From Natrinema sp. DC36 (lineage in GTDB: Archaea > Halobacteriota > Halobacteria > Halobacteriales > Natrialbaceae): a stretch of DNA of 64,000 nucleotides. Each line of letters opens with the position of its first letter. The stretch's first letter is position 1. The notes beneath the pieces were generated by a model. The model made no database searches. It had not been told where the DNA came from and worked only from the letters and a program-made list of their open reading frames with translations. Below are positions 26,156 to 35,211 of the stretch, one piece after another. Position numbers and translations under genes: made by a program. Location: positions 3,906,001 to 3,970,000 of the forward strand of contig NZ_CP084472.1 in the NCBI RefSeq assembly GCF_020405225.1. Direction: 5' to 3'.

Positions 26156-26334
26156 GCGCTTGCATCTCAACCTACAGCCGGTTGGACTAAAATACGTTAC
26201 GACTCTGCGATCGGGTGTGGAACTCCGTACCGTGCGATTTCGCCCCGCGTGAGTGGTCCCTGATACCTCCTCACACTCGAGTCGGCTCGCGACCGAGACG
26301 TTTTTCGACCCACAGCTCCAAGAACGGCCAACGC

Positions 26335-26790
26335 GTGGCCATCACCGACAAGATCTACGTCAAGAACCACCGCCAGCTCAGCTCCCAGCTCGAGACGAAC
26401 ATCCCCAAAGGTGCCTTCAAGGGGGCGACGCTCGACATGCTCTTTCAGGGCGAGGGCCTCGAGAAACTCGACGACGCGACCCGCGATCGCGTCCTCGATT
26501 TCACGCAGGACTTCCTCGATTGTGGCTGTGACAACAACCCCTACTGCGGCTGTCCTGAGCGAAAGTTCCTCCAGTACCTCCTCGAGTTGCGCGCTCAGGG
26601 GCTGGGACCGGACGCGATCGTCGATGTGATGACCGACGACTACATGGTCTACGCCTACTCCGGCGACGTGCTCTCGTTTCTCGACAACGCCGTCCGGACG
26701 CTCGAGGCCGCCGAGGGACTCGCCCGTGTCGACGGCGCGGACGAGGCTCACGACGAGATCCGACGGGCGAAGCAGGATCTGGCGCGATAA
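26335..26790 (+). CDS. DUF5814-type protein
   Basis: A 151-residue soluble protein recognisable as the haloarchaeal DUF5814 family by its start (VAITDKIYVKNHRQLSSQL) and the Cys motif CGCDNNPYCGCPERKF, which probably binds a metal. In some haloarchaeal proteins this domain accompanies DEAD/DEAH helicases; here it stands alone. Translation starts with GTG at 26335, about 30 nt downstream of a TATA-like cgtttttcg. No operon partner. The reaction is unknown. Confidence 0.8.
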   Translation: MAITDKIYVKNHRQLSSQLETNIPKGAFKGATLDMLFQGEGLEKLDDATRDRVLDFTQDFLDCGCDNNPYCGCPERKFLQYLLELRAQGLGPDAIVDVMTDDYMVYAYSGDVLSFLDNAVRTLEAAEGLARVDGADEAHDEIRRAKQDLAR

Positions 26791-26881
26791 TCGCAATCCT
26801 CAGACTCTTTTCAGGCCTTGGTTTCGACGTCGGCGAACTCGTCGTACTCGTCCCTCGAGACGTCCGTCGCGTCGCCCTCGA

Positions 26882-27865
26882 CTACAGTCGTTCGGGCGCG
26901 AGCGCGTCGATCGTCGTCTCGGCCACCTCACTCGAGGCCGGTGCGGGAACGACGACGATCGGCTGGTCGATTCCCGTCTCGGCGACGAGGGTCCGGAGCT
27001 GTTCGCGGGCCTCGTCGGGCGTCCCGGCGACCCCGAGGTCGGCGATCATCTCGTCCGTCACCGCGTCCGCGGCGACTCCCTTGTCGCCGCTGCGCCAGGC
27101 GTCGGCGATTCGGTCTGCCTCTGTGGGGAAGTTCGTCGCGACCGCCCGGTGGTAGCCCTCGCCGCTCCCGACGTAGTAGGCGACGTGCCGACGCAGGGTG
27201 TCGTGAGCCTCGCTCCGGTCGTCGCTGACCGCCGACGGGACGTACGGGGCGATCGTGATCTCGCCGGGCTCCCGGTCGCGCTCCCGGGCGGCGTCCGCGA
27301 CTTCCTCGAAGGCCTCGTCGAGCCGCGAAAAGGGGATGTTGTGCGGGATCCAGCCGTCGGCGAGTCGGCCGACGACGCGGCGATTCGCCGAACCGAGGCC
27401 GGCGTGGTAGATCGGCACCGACGTTTCGATCGACGGGAAGTCCGCCGCCTCGAGCAGTTCGCCTTCGTAGTCGACGGGCTCGCCGTCTCCCGCAGTGAAC
27501 TCGCGGATCAGTTCGATCGTTTCGTGGGCGCGCCGGACCGGTCGATCGAACGCCATTCCGTGGAGCCTCTCGATCGCCGTGGCCGTGCTCGTCCCGAGAC
27601 CGAGCGTGAACCGGCCGTCCGAGGCCTCCTCGAGCGAGGCTGCGGTCATCGCGAGGACGGCGGGCGATCGGGAGTAGACGTTCACAATCGCGGTGCCGAT
27701 TCGAATCTCGTCGGTGCGACAGGCCATCTCGGTTGCCTGCACGACACCGCTCGCGCCCCAGAGTTCGCCCACCCAGGCGGCGTCGTAGCCGCGGTCTTCC
27801 GCGCGAACGGCGACGTCAGCGAGGTCGACATCGCCGAACGCCGTTACCATGAGTCCAACGTCCAT
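26882..27865 (-). CDS. LLM-class (F420-dependent luciferase-like) oxidoreductase
   Basis: A 327-residue enzyme of the bacterial-luciferase-like superfamily, probably using coenzyme F420 in haloarchaea. The TIM-barrel elements are clear: MDVGLMVTAFGDVDLADVAVRAEDRGYDAAWVGE at the N-terminus, RIGTAIVNVYSRSPAVLAMTAASLEEASDGRF, LGLGTST, and the C-terminal GTPDEAREQL. The ATG at 27865 is the family's normal start. The physiological substrate is unknown; many such genes encode F420-dependent dehydrogenases or reductases. Its 3' end faces the DUF5814 gene. Confidence 0.9.
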   Translation of the reverse strand: MDVGLMVTAFGDVDLADVAVRAEDRGYDAAWVGELWGASGVVQATEMACRTDEIRIGTAIVNVYSRSPAVLAMTAASLEEASDGRFTLGLGTSTATAIERLHGMAFDRPVRRAHETIELIREFTAGDGEPVDYEGELLEAADFPSIETSVPIYHAGLGSANRRVVGRLADGWIPHNIPFSRLDEAFEEVADAARERDREPGEITIAPYVPSAVSDDRSEAHDTLRRHVAYYVGSGEGYHRAVATNFPTEADRIADAWRSGDKGVAADAVTDEMIADLGVAGTPDEAREQLRTLVAETGIDQPIVVVPAPASSEVAETTIDALAPERL

Positions 27866-28016
27866 GCCCGCCCTGTGAACACCCAGCAGCAAAAATCGAC
27901 GCCCATCGCGATACGGGACCGATCGAACTTCGAGGAGCGGGAGTGAATCGAACGGGACGGACGCCGAAACTGCAATCGAGCGCAAGGTTGACCTGTCCGG
28001 CCGGTGATCGATTCCT

Positions 28017-28409
28017 ATGATCGATCGGGAAGGGCGCGTCGTCTTCGGCTCACTCCTGGTGTTCGTCGTCGCCGTTGCGGGCTCGATCGTCGTCGAGCAA
28101 CAGACCGGCGTCGCGCTCCGCGATCGGCCGCTGCTCGCTTTCCTGGTGTTCGCCGGCATCGCCGTCGCGCTCCCGCAACTGTATCTCGCGATCACGGAAA
28201 CCGGCCCCCATTCGCGGAGCAGACTCCGCTTCGCCGCCGTCGCGACGGCCGTGTTCGCGGTCGCGTTCGCCGATGACGCGTCGGGGGCGCGCTATCTGCT
28301 GATCGCAGCGATCGGCACCGGGTCGATCCTCGGGGTGCTCTGCTACGAGGCCCTCGAGGGGTATCGCGCCGTCAGCGACGAGGTCACGTTCGATCTGCGC
28401 GATCGGTGA
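28017..28409 (+). CDS. Small membrane protein, unknown
   Basis: A 130-residue protein with three or four hydrophobic helices (about 8-25, 37-58, 70-85, 92-110) and short charged ends. It has no cysteines, histidine motif or recognisable family. It starts 56 nt before hmgA on the same strand and could share its transcript, but similar small membrane genes in haloarchaea have no known role. Confidence 0.7.
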   Translation: MIDREGRVVFGSLLVFVVAVAGSIVVEQQTGVALRDRPLLAFLVFAGIAVALPQLYLAITETGPHSRSRLRFAAVATAVFAVAFADDASGARYLLIAAIGTGSILGVLCYEALEGYRAVSDEVTFDLRDR

Positions 28410-28464
28410 GTCGCGACCGCTGGAATCAGCAACTGTTAGGGCGTCCGACCGTCTCGGCCCACCC

Positions 28465-29712
28465 ATGACCGATCCCGAGGACCTCGCCGAGCGAGTGCGC
28501 GACGGCGAGCTTCGCATTCACGAACTCGAGGACCACGCAGACTACGACACCGCGGCTCACGCGCGTCGATTGCTCGTCGAACGCGAGACGGGAACCGAAC
28601 TCGAGGCGATCGGGGACTACGCGTTCCCCGCCGAACAGGCCGACCCGAACATCGAGAACATGATCGGCGCGGCGCAGGTGCCGATGGGCGTCGTCGGCCC
28701 CGTCCTCGTCAACGGCGAGGCGACCGACTCGGACGGCGGCGCGGCCGACGGCGAGCACTACCTGCCGCTCGCGACGACCGAGGGCGCGCTGCTGGCGTCG
28801 GTCAACCGCGGGCTGGGCGTGATCCGCTCCGCCGGCGGGGCCGACGCGCGCGTCACGAAAAACGGCATGACTCGAGCGCCGGTCTTTCGCGTGACCGGCG
28901 TCGCCGAGGCAGCCGAAACCGTCGAGTGGGTCGAATCCAATTTCGAGGCCCTGCGGGAAGCCGCCGAATCCACGACGAGCCACGGCGAGTTGCTCGATAT
29001 CGAGCCCTACGTCGTCGGCGACTCGGTCTTCCTGCGCTTTGCCTACGACACCAAGGACGCGATGGGAATGAACATGGCCACGATCGCCACCGGCGAGGCC
29101 TGCGAAGTCGTCGAGAGCGAGACGCCCGCATCGCTCGTCGCGCTCTCGGGGAACCTCTGTTCGGACAAGAAACCCGCCGCCATCAACGCAGTCGAAGGCC
29201 GGGGGCGCTCCGTGACCGCCGATGTCGTCGTTCCCGGTGACCTCCTCGAGGAACGGCTCCACACGACCGCCGATGCCATCGTCGAGGCTAACACCCGCAA
29301 GAACCTGATCGGCAGCGCCAAAGCTGGCAGCCTGGGGTTCAACGCCCACGCTGCCAACGTGGTCGGCGCGGCCTTCCTCGCGACCGGTCAGGACGAGGCC
29401 CAGGTCGTCGAAGCCGCGAACACGATCACGACGATGGACGCCCGCGAGCGCGAGGACGGCACCACCGACCTCTACGCCAGCGTCTCGCTGGCCTCGCTCG
29501 AGGTCGGAACCGTCGGCGGCGGGACGAAGCTCCCCACCCAGGCCGAAGCGCTCGAGATTCTGGGCCTCCGGGGCGGCGGCGACCCGGCGGGGTCGAACGC
29601 CGACGCGCTCGCCGAGATCATCGCCACCGGCGCACTGGCCGGGGAACTCTCACTGTTGGCCGCGCTCGCCTCGCGGCACCTCGCGAGCGCGCACGAGGAT
29701 CTGGGTCGATAG
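28465..29712 (+). CDS. hmgA: 3-hydroxy-3-methylglutaryl-CoA reductase
   Basis: A 415-residue class I HMG-CoA reductase, which reduces HMG-CoA with NADPH to mevalonate, the committed step of archaeal isoprenoid lipid synthesis. The motifs are ENMIGAAQVPMG (64-75), catalytic Glu106 (TTEGALL), Lys235/236 (SDKKPAAIN), Asp310 (GQDEAQ) and the C-terminal histidines 405/410 (SRHLASAHEDLGR), of which the second aligns with the class I catalytic His. The length is normal for haloarchaea, without the eukaryotic membrane domain. This is the target of statins used as selectable markers in haloarchaea. Confidence 0.98.
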   Translation: MTDPEDLAERVRDGELRIHELEDHADYDTAAHARRLLVERETGTELEAIGDYAFPAEQADPNIENMIGAAQVPMGVVGPVLVNGEATDSDGGAADGEHYLPLATTEGALLASVNRGLGVIRSAGGADARVTKNGMTRAPVFRVTGVAEAAETVEWVESNFEALREAAESTTSHGELLDIEPYVVGDSVFLRFAYDTKDAMGMNMATIATGEACEVVESETPASLVALSGNLCSDKKPAAINAVEGRGRSVTADVVVPGDLLEERLHTTADAIVEANTRKNLIGSAKAGSLGFNAHAANVVGAAFLATGQDEAQVVEAANTITTMDAREREDGTTDLYASVSLASLEVGTVGGGTKLPTQAEALEILGLRGGGDPAGSNADALAEIIATGALAGELSLLAALASRHLASAHEDLGR

Positions 29713-29746
29713 CGCTCGAGTGCTGAAACCGAGAAGTCGGAGTAGA

Positions 29747-30124
29747 CTACGCTGGTTCCTGCGTCGCTCCCGTTTCGGCGCCGTCCTCGGCTGTGCCGTG
29801 CCGAATCGTTCTGATTGCGATGTAACTCCCGGAGAGGATGAGAAGCACCAGTCCGAGGATGACCTGCAGTCCCGTCGTCCCCAGTAAGACGAGCAGCCAG
29901 CCGACGGCGGCGCCCCCGTGTCCGAGCGAGAGATCGTACCGTCCGACGCTCGCGTGGGCGATAGCGAGCACGGCGAACGTCGCTACGAAAATCCACGTCA
30001 TCACGACCGTCGCGTCGACCCCGACGATCGTTTCGTTGACGACCGTTCCGTAGACGAGCACCCCGACCGCAGCCAGGAGTCCCGTACCGATGATCCTTCC
30101 CTGGAAACCGGTCGTTCCTGTCAT
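29747..30124 (-). CDS. Small membrane protein, unknown
   Basis: A 125-residue protein with four hydrophobic helices (about 10-28, 38-58, 70-88, 90-108) and an acidic C-terminus (AEDGAETGATQEPA). No family recognised. The ATG at 30124 is chosen as the first in frame before helix 1; an ATG at 30187 would add a basic, atypical leader. Convergent with hmgA. Confidence 0.65.
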   Translation of the reverse strand: MTGTTGFQGRIIGTGLLAAVGVLVYGTVVNETIVGVDATVVMTWIFVATFAVLAIAHASVGRYDLSLGHGGAAVGWLLVLLGTTGLQVILGLVLLILSGSYIAIRTIRHGTAEDGAETGATQEPA

Positions 30125-30203
30125 ACCGATTAGCGTCGCCGGACGGGGAAAGCCGTGCCGATACGGTCGCGCGAGTACGACGGACAAAACGGCCGCTACG
30201 ATT

Positions 30204-30728
30204 CTACAGCAGGCGATACTGGCCGCGACTCTCGCTGACGACTCCGCGTCGCGCGAGTTTCTCGAGCGCCTCTCGAACGTATTCGGCCGAAACGCCGCGC
30301 TCGCCCGCGTACTCGACCACGTCGTCCTCGGTCGGTTGTTCGAGGGCCTCGAGCGCTCCCTTCACGATCTCCTGCTTGCTGCCGCTGCGGGTCGACCCGC
30401 GCGGGTCGCGGTCGCCGGCCGCCTCGACCGCCTCGACGTCCAGTCCGGATCCCTCGAGGTACTCCTCGTCGTCGACGACGCCGTCCGCCACGTCGTCCTC
30501 GAGGTCGGCGAAGGAGTCGAGTTTCGCGAAGGCGTCGCCCTCCCCTTGCCGGTTCGCGAGCATCGAGGCGCGGACGTCGCGGGCGTGAGCGGCGTCGTCG
30601 GTTTCGACGAACTTCTTGCGCTTCTCGTAGCCCCTCCGAGAGCCACAGCGGGGACACTGGGTCGTCTCGGAGCGCCCCTCGATGATCCAGAGGTTCGAAC
30701 ACTCGCTACAGCCGACGACGGCGTACAT
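30204..30728 (-). CDS. DUF5817-type zinc-ribbon protein with winged-helix tail
   Basis: A 174-residue soluble protein. The N-terminus (MYAVVGCSECSNLWIIEGRSETTQCPRCGSRR) has two Cys pairs, CxxC and CxxC, forming a zinc ribbon of the haloarchaeal DUF5817 type. The middle is an acidic linker. The C-terminus (about 118-174, SKQEIVKGALEALEQPTEDDVVEYA...LEKLARRGVVSESRGQYRLL) looks like a winged helix. A nucleic-acid-binding or transcription-associated role is likely but unproven. The start at 30728 puts the ribbon at the N-terminus, as is usual. Confidence 0.82.
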   Translation of the reverse strand: MYAVVGCSECSNLWIIEGRSETTQCPRCGSRRGYEKRKKFVETDDAAHARDVRASMLANRQGEGDAFAKLDSFADLEDDVADGVVDDEEYLEGSGLDVEAVEAAGDRDPRGSTRSGSKQEIVKGALEALEQPTEDDVVEYAGERGVSAEYVREALEKLARRGVVSESRGQYRLL

Positions 30729-30827
30729 GTCTCGCAGTGGCCCCTCGCGGTAGTTCAAGGTTCGGGGCGCGCAGTGAAAGTGATCGGGCGCGTTGGCCCG
30801 GTGGACGCGACGAGGAGAGAGCGCGGT

Positions 30828-31160
30828 TCAGTGCGCGGACACGTCGGAGATAATATTCAGGCAGTAGACGCCGGCGAGGATGAGCCCCATTCCGGCGACG
30901 GCCGCCCCGTCGAGTTGCTCGCCGAACGCGACGACGCCGATCGCCGCCACGCCGATGATACCGAGCGCGGCCCACGTCGCATAGACCATGCCGACCGGTA
31001 GGTCCTCGAGGGTAAGCGAGAGGAGATAGAAGGCGGCACCGTAGCCGACGACGACGCCGAGACTCGGCAACGGCTGCGAGAACCCGTCGGAGAGCTTGAG
31101 CGCCGTCGTTCCCAACAGTTCCGACAGGATCGCGCCGGCGAGTATCACGTACGTGTTCAT
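30828..31160 (-). CDS. SMR-family small multidrug transporter
   Basis: A 110-residue four-helix transporter of the EmrE/SugE (SMR) family, a proton-coupled exporter of cationic compounds or guanidinium that works as a dimer. The essential membrane Glu14 is present (SELLGTTALKLSDGF), and the signature GMVYATWAALGIIGVAAIG spans helix 3. Length and topology are normal. A TATA-like element is in the AT-rich stretch upstream (aatattaattttc on the minus strand). EmrE-type and Gdx-type substrates cannot be separated confidently. Confidence 0.92.
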   Translation of the reverse strand: MNTYVILAGAILSELLGTTALKLSDGFSQPLPSLGVVVGYGAAFYLLSLTLEDLPVGMVYATWAALGIIGVAAIGVVAFGEQLDGAAVAGMGLILAGVYCLNIISDVSAH

Positions 31161-31297
31161 ACGGAGGGATAGTTATAGAAAATTAATATTTATTTCGGAT
31201 CTCGGCGGGAATCGCTGCGACGAAATGGACGACGACTGACGGGGGTTACTACCGCTGGTATCCGCGGAATTATGTGCGCCGTCGTCGTTTCTCCGCT

Positions 31298-31639
31298 ATG
31301 GAACGGGTTTCGCTCGCGGACCTCGAGCCGTCGGAAGCCGCCGACGGCGTCCACCTGGCGCTGATGGCGGGAACCGACTCGATGAACGTCCAGCACTTCG
31401 AGATCGAACCCGGCGCAGTCGTCGAGGAGCACAGCCATCCCAACGACCAGACCGGCTTCCTGTACGAGGGTGAGCTGACCTTCGTCACCGACGGCGAGGA
31501 GGTCGTCTGCGGTCCCGGGGACTCCTACTCGATTCCGGGCGACCAGCCCCACGCGGCCGAGAATCGCGGCGACGAGACGGTTCGCGGCGTCGATATTTTC
31601 AGTCCGCCGCGGGAGAGCCCGAATTGGCAAGCGGAGTGA
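31298..31639 (+). CDS. Cupin-domain protein
   Basis: A 113-residue single-domain cupin with both metal motifs. Motif 1 is GAVVEEHSHPNDQTGFLYEG (His, His, then Glu/Asp region) and motif 2 is PGDSYSIPGDQPHAAEN with its His. The ATG at 31298 is the family-like start; an ATG at 31274 adds eight residues, mostly basic. The ligand or reaction is unknown; small cupins of this kind bind sugars or metals or act as isomerases. It is divergent from the SMR transporter. Confidence 0.85.
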   Translation: MERVSLADLEPSEAADGVHLALMAGTDSMNVQHFEIEPGAVVEEHSHPNDQTGFLYEGELTFVTDGEEVVCGPGDSYSIPGDQPHAAENRGDETVRGVDIFSPPRESPNWQAE

Positions 31640-31726
31640 CTTCGCGACGTAGAGAGAGAGAGAATTCGACCGGCTGCCACCGAAGAATACCACGGAGTTA
31701 TATAGCTCAGTTCGCAAGAAAGGCCG

Positions 31727-33094
31727 ATGGCAACCGAGCAGCAGACGGTCGGAGCGGGGCGAATCGGGGCAGTACTCGATCGATTGGGGCCGACGTGGCT
31801 CGCCGGCGCGATCGCGGCGGGACCGGCGACGATGGCCAGTCTGCTCGTTGCTGGTGCGAGCTTCGGCTACGCGCTACTGTGGGTTGTCGTGTTATCTGCC
31901 GTTCTGGGAACGGTCGGCCAGTATCTCGCGATGCGGCTGGGGCTGCTCACCGAAGCGGGGATCGTCACAGTCGTCGAGCGCCACCTCGGCTCGTTCTGGG
32001 CCTGGGTGCTCGTGGTCGATGTCGTGCTGGCCGCCGGGCTCGCCCAGCTCGTCATCATGAAGACGCTGGCGGGCGTGAGCGCGACGATCGTCGAAAGCGC
32101 GGGAGTCGGTACCGCCGCGCTGATCGATCCGCGATTCTGGGGCGTGCTCTGGGCGGTGATCCTCGCACTGGGGCTCGCGGGCGGTGGCTATCGGCTCGCG
32201 GAGGTCGGTGCCAAGCTCCTCGTCTCGATCGTCGTCGTCGCGTTCGTCGCGAGCGCGTTCGTCGTCCCGATCGATCCGGTCGCGGCAGCGAGTGGTCTGA
32301 AACCCGCGATTCCGGCCGGCGTCGACGGGGCGCTCGTCGCCGCGGGGATCCTCGGCGGTGCGGTCCACATCACGCTGCTGACGATGCAGAGTTACACGAT
32401 GCGCGCCCGCGGCTGGACCGCCCGCGACGCGGACATCGCGACGTTCGACGTCGTCAGTTCCATGTTCGTCGCCTTCGGGATCTTCAGCCTCGGCGTCTTT
32501 CTCGTCGCGGCGAGCGTCCTGCCCTCGGCCGGCGTCGATCCGGCGACGATCGACGGCGTCGGAGCCGCCCAGACGCTCGGTCCGATCGCCGGCGAGTACG
32601 CCACGTGGCTGTTCCTCGCCGGCCTCCTCGGTGCGGCGGTCTCGACCCTCGGCGGCAACACGATCGTCCCGCCGTACCTCCTCGCCGACAAACTCGACTG
32701 GGAGCAGTCCGTCACCGACGGCCGGTACCGGGCCGCCATCGTCGCCGTCGCGCTCGCTTCGGCCGTCGGCGCGTTCCTCGAGGGAGCGTTCTTCCAGTTA
32801 CTCGTCCTCACGCTGGCGTTCGGACTCGTCGGGACGCCATTCGCCATCGCGGTGATCCTCTCCTTGCTGAACGATCCCGCGGTCGTCCCCGAAACGAACT
32901 CGCTGCCGGCGAATTTCGGCGGCCTCGCGCTGTTCGTCGTCGCAGTCGTCCTCGCCGGCGAATTCGTCCTCGCGGAACTCGAGACGGTCACCGAACCGGC
33001 GTCGGCGTTCGTCGTCGCGTTCGCCGCGGCGATGGTACTGGCACTCGTCGGCCTGGCCGGGCGATTCGTCCAGGATCGAATCGCCGCGAACTGA
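31727..33094 (+). CDS. Nramp-related metal transporter with altered metal-binding motifs
   Basis: A 455-residue polytopic membrane protein with about eleven helices, related to the Nramp/MntH divalent-metal transporters. The start GPTWLAGAIAAGPATMASLLVAGA aligns with Nramp helix 1, but the canonical DPGN is GPAT here. The helix-6 MPH motif is replaced by AVHIT. The two residues that coordinate the metal in standard Nramps (Asp and Met) are therefore absent. This suggests a different substrate, as in Nramp-related magnesium or non-metal branches. A TATA-like agttatatagc lies about 30 nt upstream of the start. It follows the cupin gene by 87 nt. Confidence 0.82.
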   Translation: MATEQQTVGAGRIGAVLDRLGPTWLAGAIAAGPATMASLLVAGASFGYALLWVVVLSAVLGTVGQYLAMRLGLLTEAGIVTVVERHLGSFWAWVLVVDVVLAAGLAQLVIMKTLAGVSATIVESAGVGTAALIDPRFWGVLWAVILALGLAGGGYRLAEVGAKLLVSIVVVAFVASAFVVPIDPVAAASGLKPAIPAGVDGALVAAGILGGAVHITLLTMQSYTMRARGWTARDADIATFDVVSSMFVAFGIFSLGVFLVAASVLPSAGVDPATIDGVGAAQTLGPIAGEYATWLFLAGLLGAAVSTLGGNTIVPPYLLADKLDWEQSVTDGRYRAAIVAVALASAVGAFLEGAFFQLLVLTLAFGLVGTPFAIAVILSLLNDPAVVPETNSLPANFGGLALFVVAVVLAGEFVLAELETVTEPASAFVVAFAAAMVLALVGLAGRFVQDRIAAN

Positions 33095-33135
33095 ATCGAG
33101 AACCGTTGACCGGCAGAATCGATAGACGCGAGCCG

Positions 33136-33294
33136 TTACAGCAGGAGGGCGAAAACCAGCGCGAAGAAGACGAGCAGTCCGCTGCCGGTGATGGCGAGCG
33201 CGATTGTAAGCGGGAGGAGGAAACGACCGGCTTTCTGCACTATCGGTACCGTCGACGTGACCGCGTTCAGGGGACGGTGAATGACCTGTTCCAT
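33136..33294 (-). CDS. 52-residue small membrane protein
   Basis: A short reading frame: a polar N-terminus (MEQVIHRPLNAVTSTVPIV), then one hydrophobic helix (about 28-52, LPLTIALAITGSGLLVFFAL). ATG at 33294, TAA at 33136. Codon usage is host-like. It lies between two longer genes, tail to tail with the Nramp-like gene. It is probably a real microprotein because start, stop and helix are coherent, but no family is known to me. Confidence 0.55.
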   Translation of the reverse strand: MEQVIHRPLNAVTSTVPIVQKAGRFLLPLTIALAITGSGLLVFFALVFALLL

Positions 33295-33386
33295 AGCACC
33301 GATGGCCACACGCTGGCCCTTGAATGTCAGTCAGACGCTCGAAAGACACCGGTTTCGACGGTGATCAGTCGAACACGGGCGGCGAG

Positions 33387-33773
33387 TCAGGCGCTATACT
33401 CCTCGAGTGTCTCCCACTCCCGCCGCATCAGTTCGCGGACGCCGCGTTCCAGAATACCCTCGCCGAGCGAGGTCGCCCGATAGTACGAGTAGAGCCCGTT
33501 GCTGTCGGATTCCTTGCGTTTTCTATTCTCCACGAGACCGACATCGACGAGCTCATCGAGATGGTAGTGAAGCACGTTCGACTCGATCTCGAGGCGGTCG
33601 CGTAACTCGCTGGCGCTCTGAGACCCGACTTCGACGAGCGCGTTCAGGACGCGAAACCGCGTCTCGTTGCCGATCGAACGCTGCATCGCGAGGTACTCCT
33701 CGAGCGAGAGAATACTCTGCTCGGGCAGCAGTTCGTCCCCGCGCCGTCGTGTCGCGCGCTCGGATTCGGCCAT
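33387..33773 (-). CDS. ArsR-like winged-helix regulator
   Basis: A 128-residue DNA-binding protein. The HTH is at about 20-90 (LSLEEYLAMQRSIGNETRFRVLNALV, then SASELRDRLEIESNVLHYHLDELVDVGLV), followed by a wing (RKRKESDSNGLYSYYRATSLGEG). It resembles haloarchaeal ArsR-family regulators. It is divergent from a DUF7509 gene, with promoters facing across about 95 nt, so regulation of that neighbour or of itself is plausible. No metal-binding cysteines are present. Confidence 0.87.
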   Translation of the reverse strand: MAESERATRRRGDELLPEQSILSLEEYLAMQRSIGNETRFRVLNALVEVGSQSASELRDRLEIESNVLHYHLDELVDVGLVENRKRKESDSNGLYSYYRATSLGEGILERGVRELMRREWETLEEYSA

Positions 33774-33868
33774 ACTGTTTCATCGCAACCCCATCTGCAT
33801 AAACGTTCCTTGAGTCAGCAACTGCTGAAATACTGTGTATTTATATGGGGTCCGCGAGCAGACGGCGT

Positions 33869-34489
33869 ATGCGCGACCGCATCGTCGACGAGTTGGGGGA
33901 GCTTCCTCGCTCCCGATTCCTGGTGTATCTGATGGGACCGTACGAGGCGTTCGATGTCGAGCGAACGCTCGCGGACGCGGACCCCGAATCGGTCCCTGAA
34001 TCAATGAATTTCGGGGCGCTCGTCGGGTCCGATCACGATCTCGAGCGTGACGAGGCCGCGCTGGATCTCCTGTTGGACGTCCGCGATCGGCTCCGGACGA
34101 CCGCCGGCGTCAACGCCTTCCTCGCGATCGACGTCGATATCCCGCTCTCGGAGCTGGATGCCGCCTCCCAGAGTATCGCGTTCGCTCGAGCGAGCAACGC
34201 CGTGGTCTACGTCGTCCCCGCCGTCGGCGACAACCTCGGCGTCGGTATCGAAGTGGGGTCGGTGCTCGAGGCGCTGTTCGACGAGGAAACGGCTGCTCAT
34301 CGCCGCGAACGAGTGGTCTTCGCCCACGAGTCCGGTGTCCGAAGCGCGATGATCGCCGCGGTCCGCGATCGCTGGGACGCCCGGATCTACTCGTACGACG
34401 ACCGCGAAGAGCTGTGTCGGCAACTCCGACTGTTCGTTCGCGATCTCGTCCGCAAGGAGCGGACCGGCGACCTGTCCCGACTCGAGTGA
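33869..34489 (+). CDS. DUF7509-type protein
   Basis: A 206-residue soluble protein with the layout of the haloarchaeal DUF7509 family. It starts MRDRIVDELGELPRSRFLVYLMGPYEAFD and continues with FLAIDVDIPLSELDAASQSIAFARASNAVVYVVP, which suggests a Rossmann-like nucleoside/TIR-related fold. No catalytic motif is certain. A clear TATA (tttatat, 33840-33846) places the leaderless start at 33869 rather than 33845. Divergent from the ArsR-like regulator. Function unknown. Confidence 0.78.
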   Translation: MRDRIVDELGELPRSRFLVYLMGPYEAFDVERTLADADPESVPESMNFGALVGSDHDLERDEAALDLLLDVRDRLRTTAGVNAFLAIDVDIPLSELDAASQSIAFARASNAVVYVVPAVGDNLGVGIEVGSVLEALFDEETAAHRRERVVFAHESGVRSAMIAAVRDRWDARIYSYDDREELCRQLRLFVRDLVRKERTGDLSRLE

Positions 34490-34529
34490 CGTTCCGGAGA
34501 GTGTCGTTTCTGACGTATTCGACGGCCAA

Positions 34530-34964
34530 TCACAGCGACTTTTGCATCTCGACGTGGGGGATTCCGGCTTCCTCGAACTCGTCCCCGCGTCGCTCGTAGC
34601 CCAGCCCACGATAGAAGTCGGCGGCCCGCGTCTGCGAGTGGAGTTTCAGCACCGCAAAACCCTGCGCGTCGGCCCGCTGCTCGAGCGTTGCCATCAGCGC
34701 ACCGCCGACGCCCGTCTTCCGTCGTGACTCGAGAACTGCGACGCGTTCGACCTTGCCGATATTCGCCTCGTACTCGCGCAGTCGCGCCGCGCCAATCGGT
34801 TCGTCGCCGTCGTAGGCGACGAAGTGTGTCGCGCTCTCGTCGTGCTCGTCGTACTCCAGTTCTTCGTCGACGCCCTGCTCCGCGACGAACACCTCGCGAC
34901 GGACCGCGAAGGCGTCCTCGCGCTCGTGATCGGTGTCGACGACGCGCACGTCGATATCCTCCAT
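34530..34964 (-). CDS. GNAT-family N-acetyltransferase
   Basis: A 144-residue single-domain GNAT enzyme. The acetyl-CoA-binding motif A is VERVAVLESRRKTGVGGALM (R/Q-x-x-G-x-G/A), and the C-terminal strand GFAVLKLHSQTRAADFYRGLGY is typical. The N-terminal VRREVFVAEQGVDEELEYDE resembles YjcF/ElaA-like members. It probably acetylates an amine or small molecule in the cytosol; the acceptor is unknown. It converges on the DUF7509 gene and is monocistronic. Confidence 0.9.
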   Translation of the reverse strand: MEDIDVRVVDTDHEREDAFAVRREVFVAEQGVDEELEYDEHDESATHFVAYDGDEPIGAARLREYEANIGKVERVAVLESRRKTGVGGALMATLEQRADAQGFAVLKLHSQTRAADFYRGLGYERRGDEFEEAGIPHVEMQKSL

Positions 34965-35211
34965 GAGGCGAGCGTAGCCGCTCCGACCGTGAAACTATTA
35001 CGCTCCGTCGAGCCGGGTTCCTTCGCGATCGGATTTCTCGCCGGGGCCGTCGACACCGGTGAGCGCTACGCGACGAGCCGGCCGGTTCGTTCTCAGTCCT
35101 CGTTCGCGCCGGCGGGTGTCCCAGCGGAGCCCACTCGCGGACGGCTATTGCTGCTTCGCCTCTCTGGGGATGGCGATCGCGCTCTCGAGCGATCAGCCGG
35201 TGATAACCCGA

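Noticed and set aside
26811-26885. Acidic C-terminus-like peptide ending DEFADVETKA on the minus strand next to the LLM gene
   Set aside because: Looks like the end of a haloarchaeal protein, but no start or upstream domain is present and it overlaps the LLM stop codon; too short to claim.
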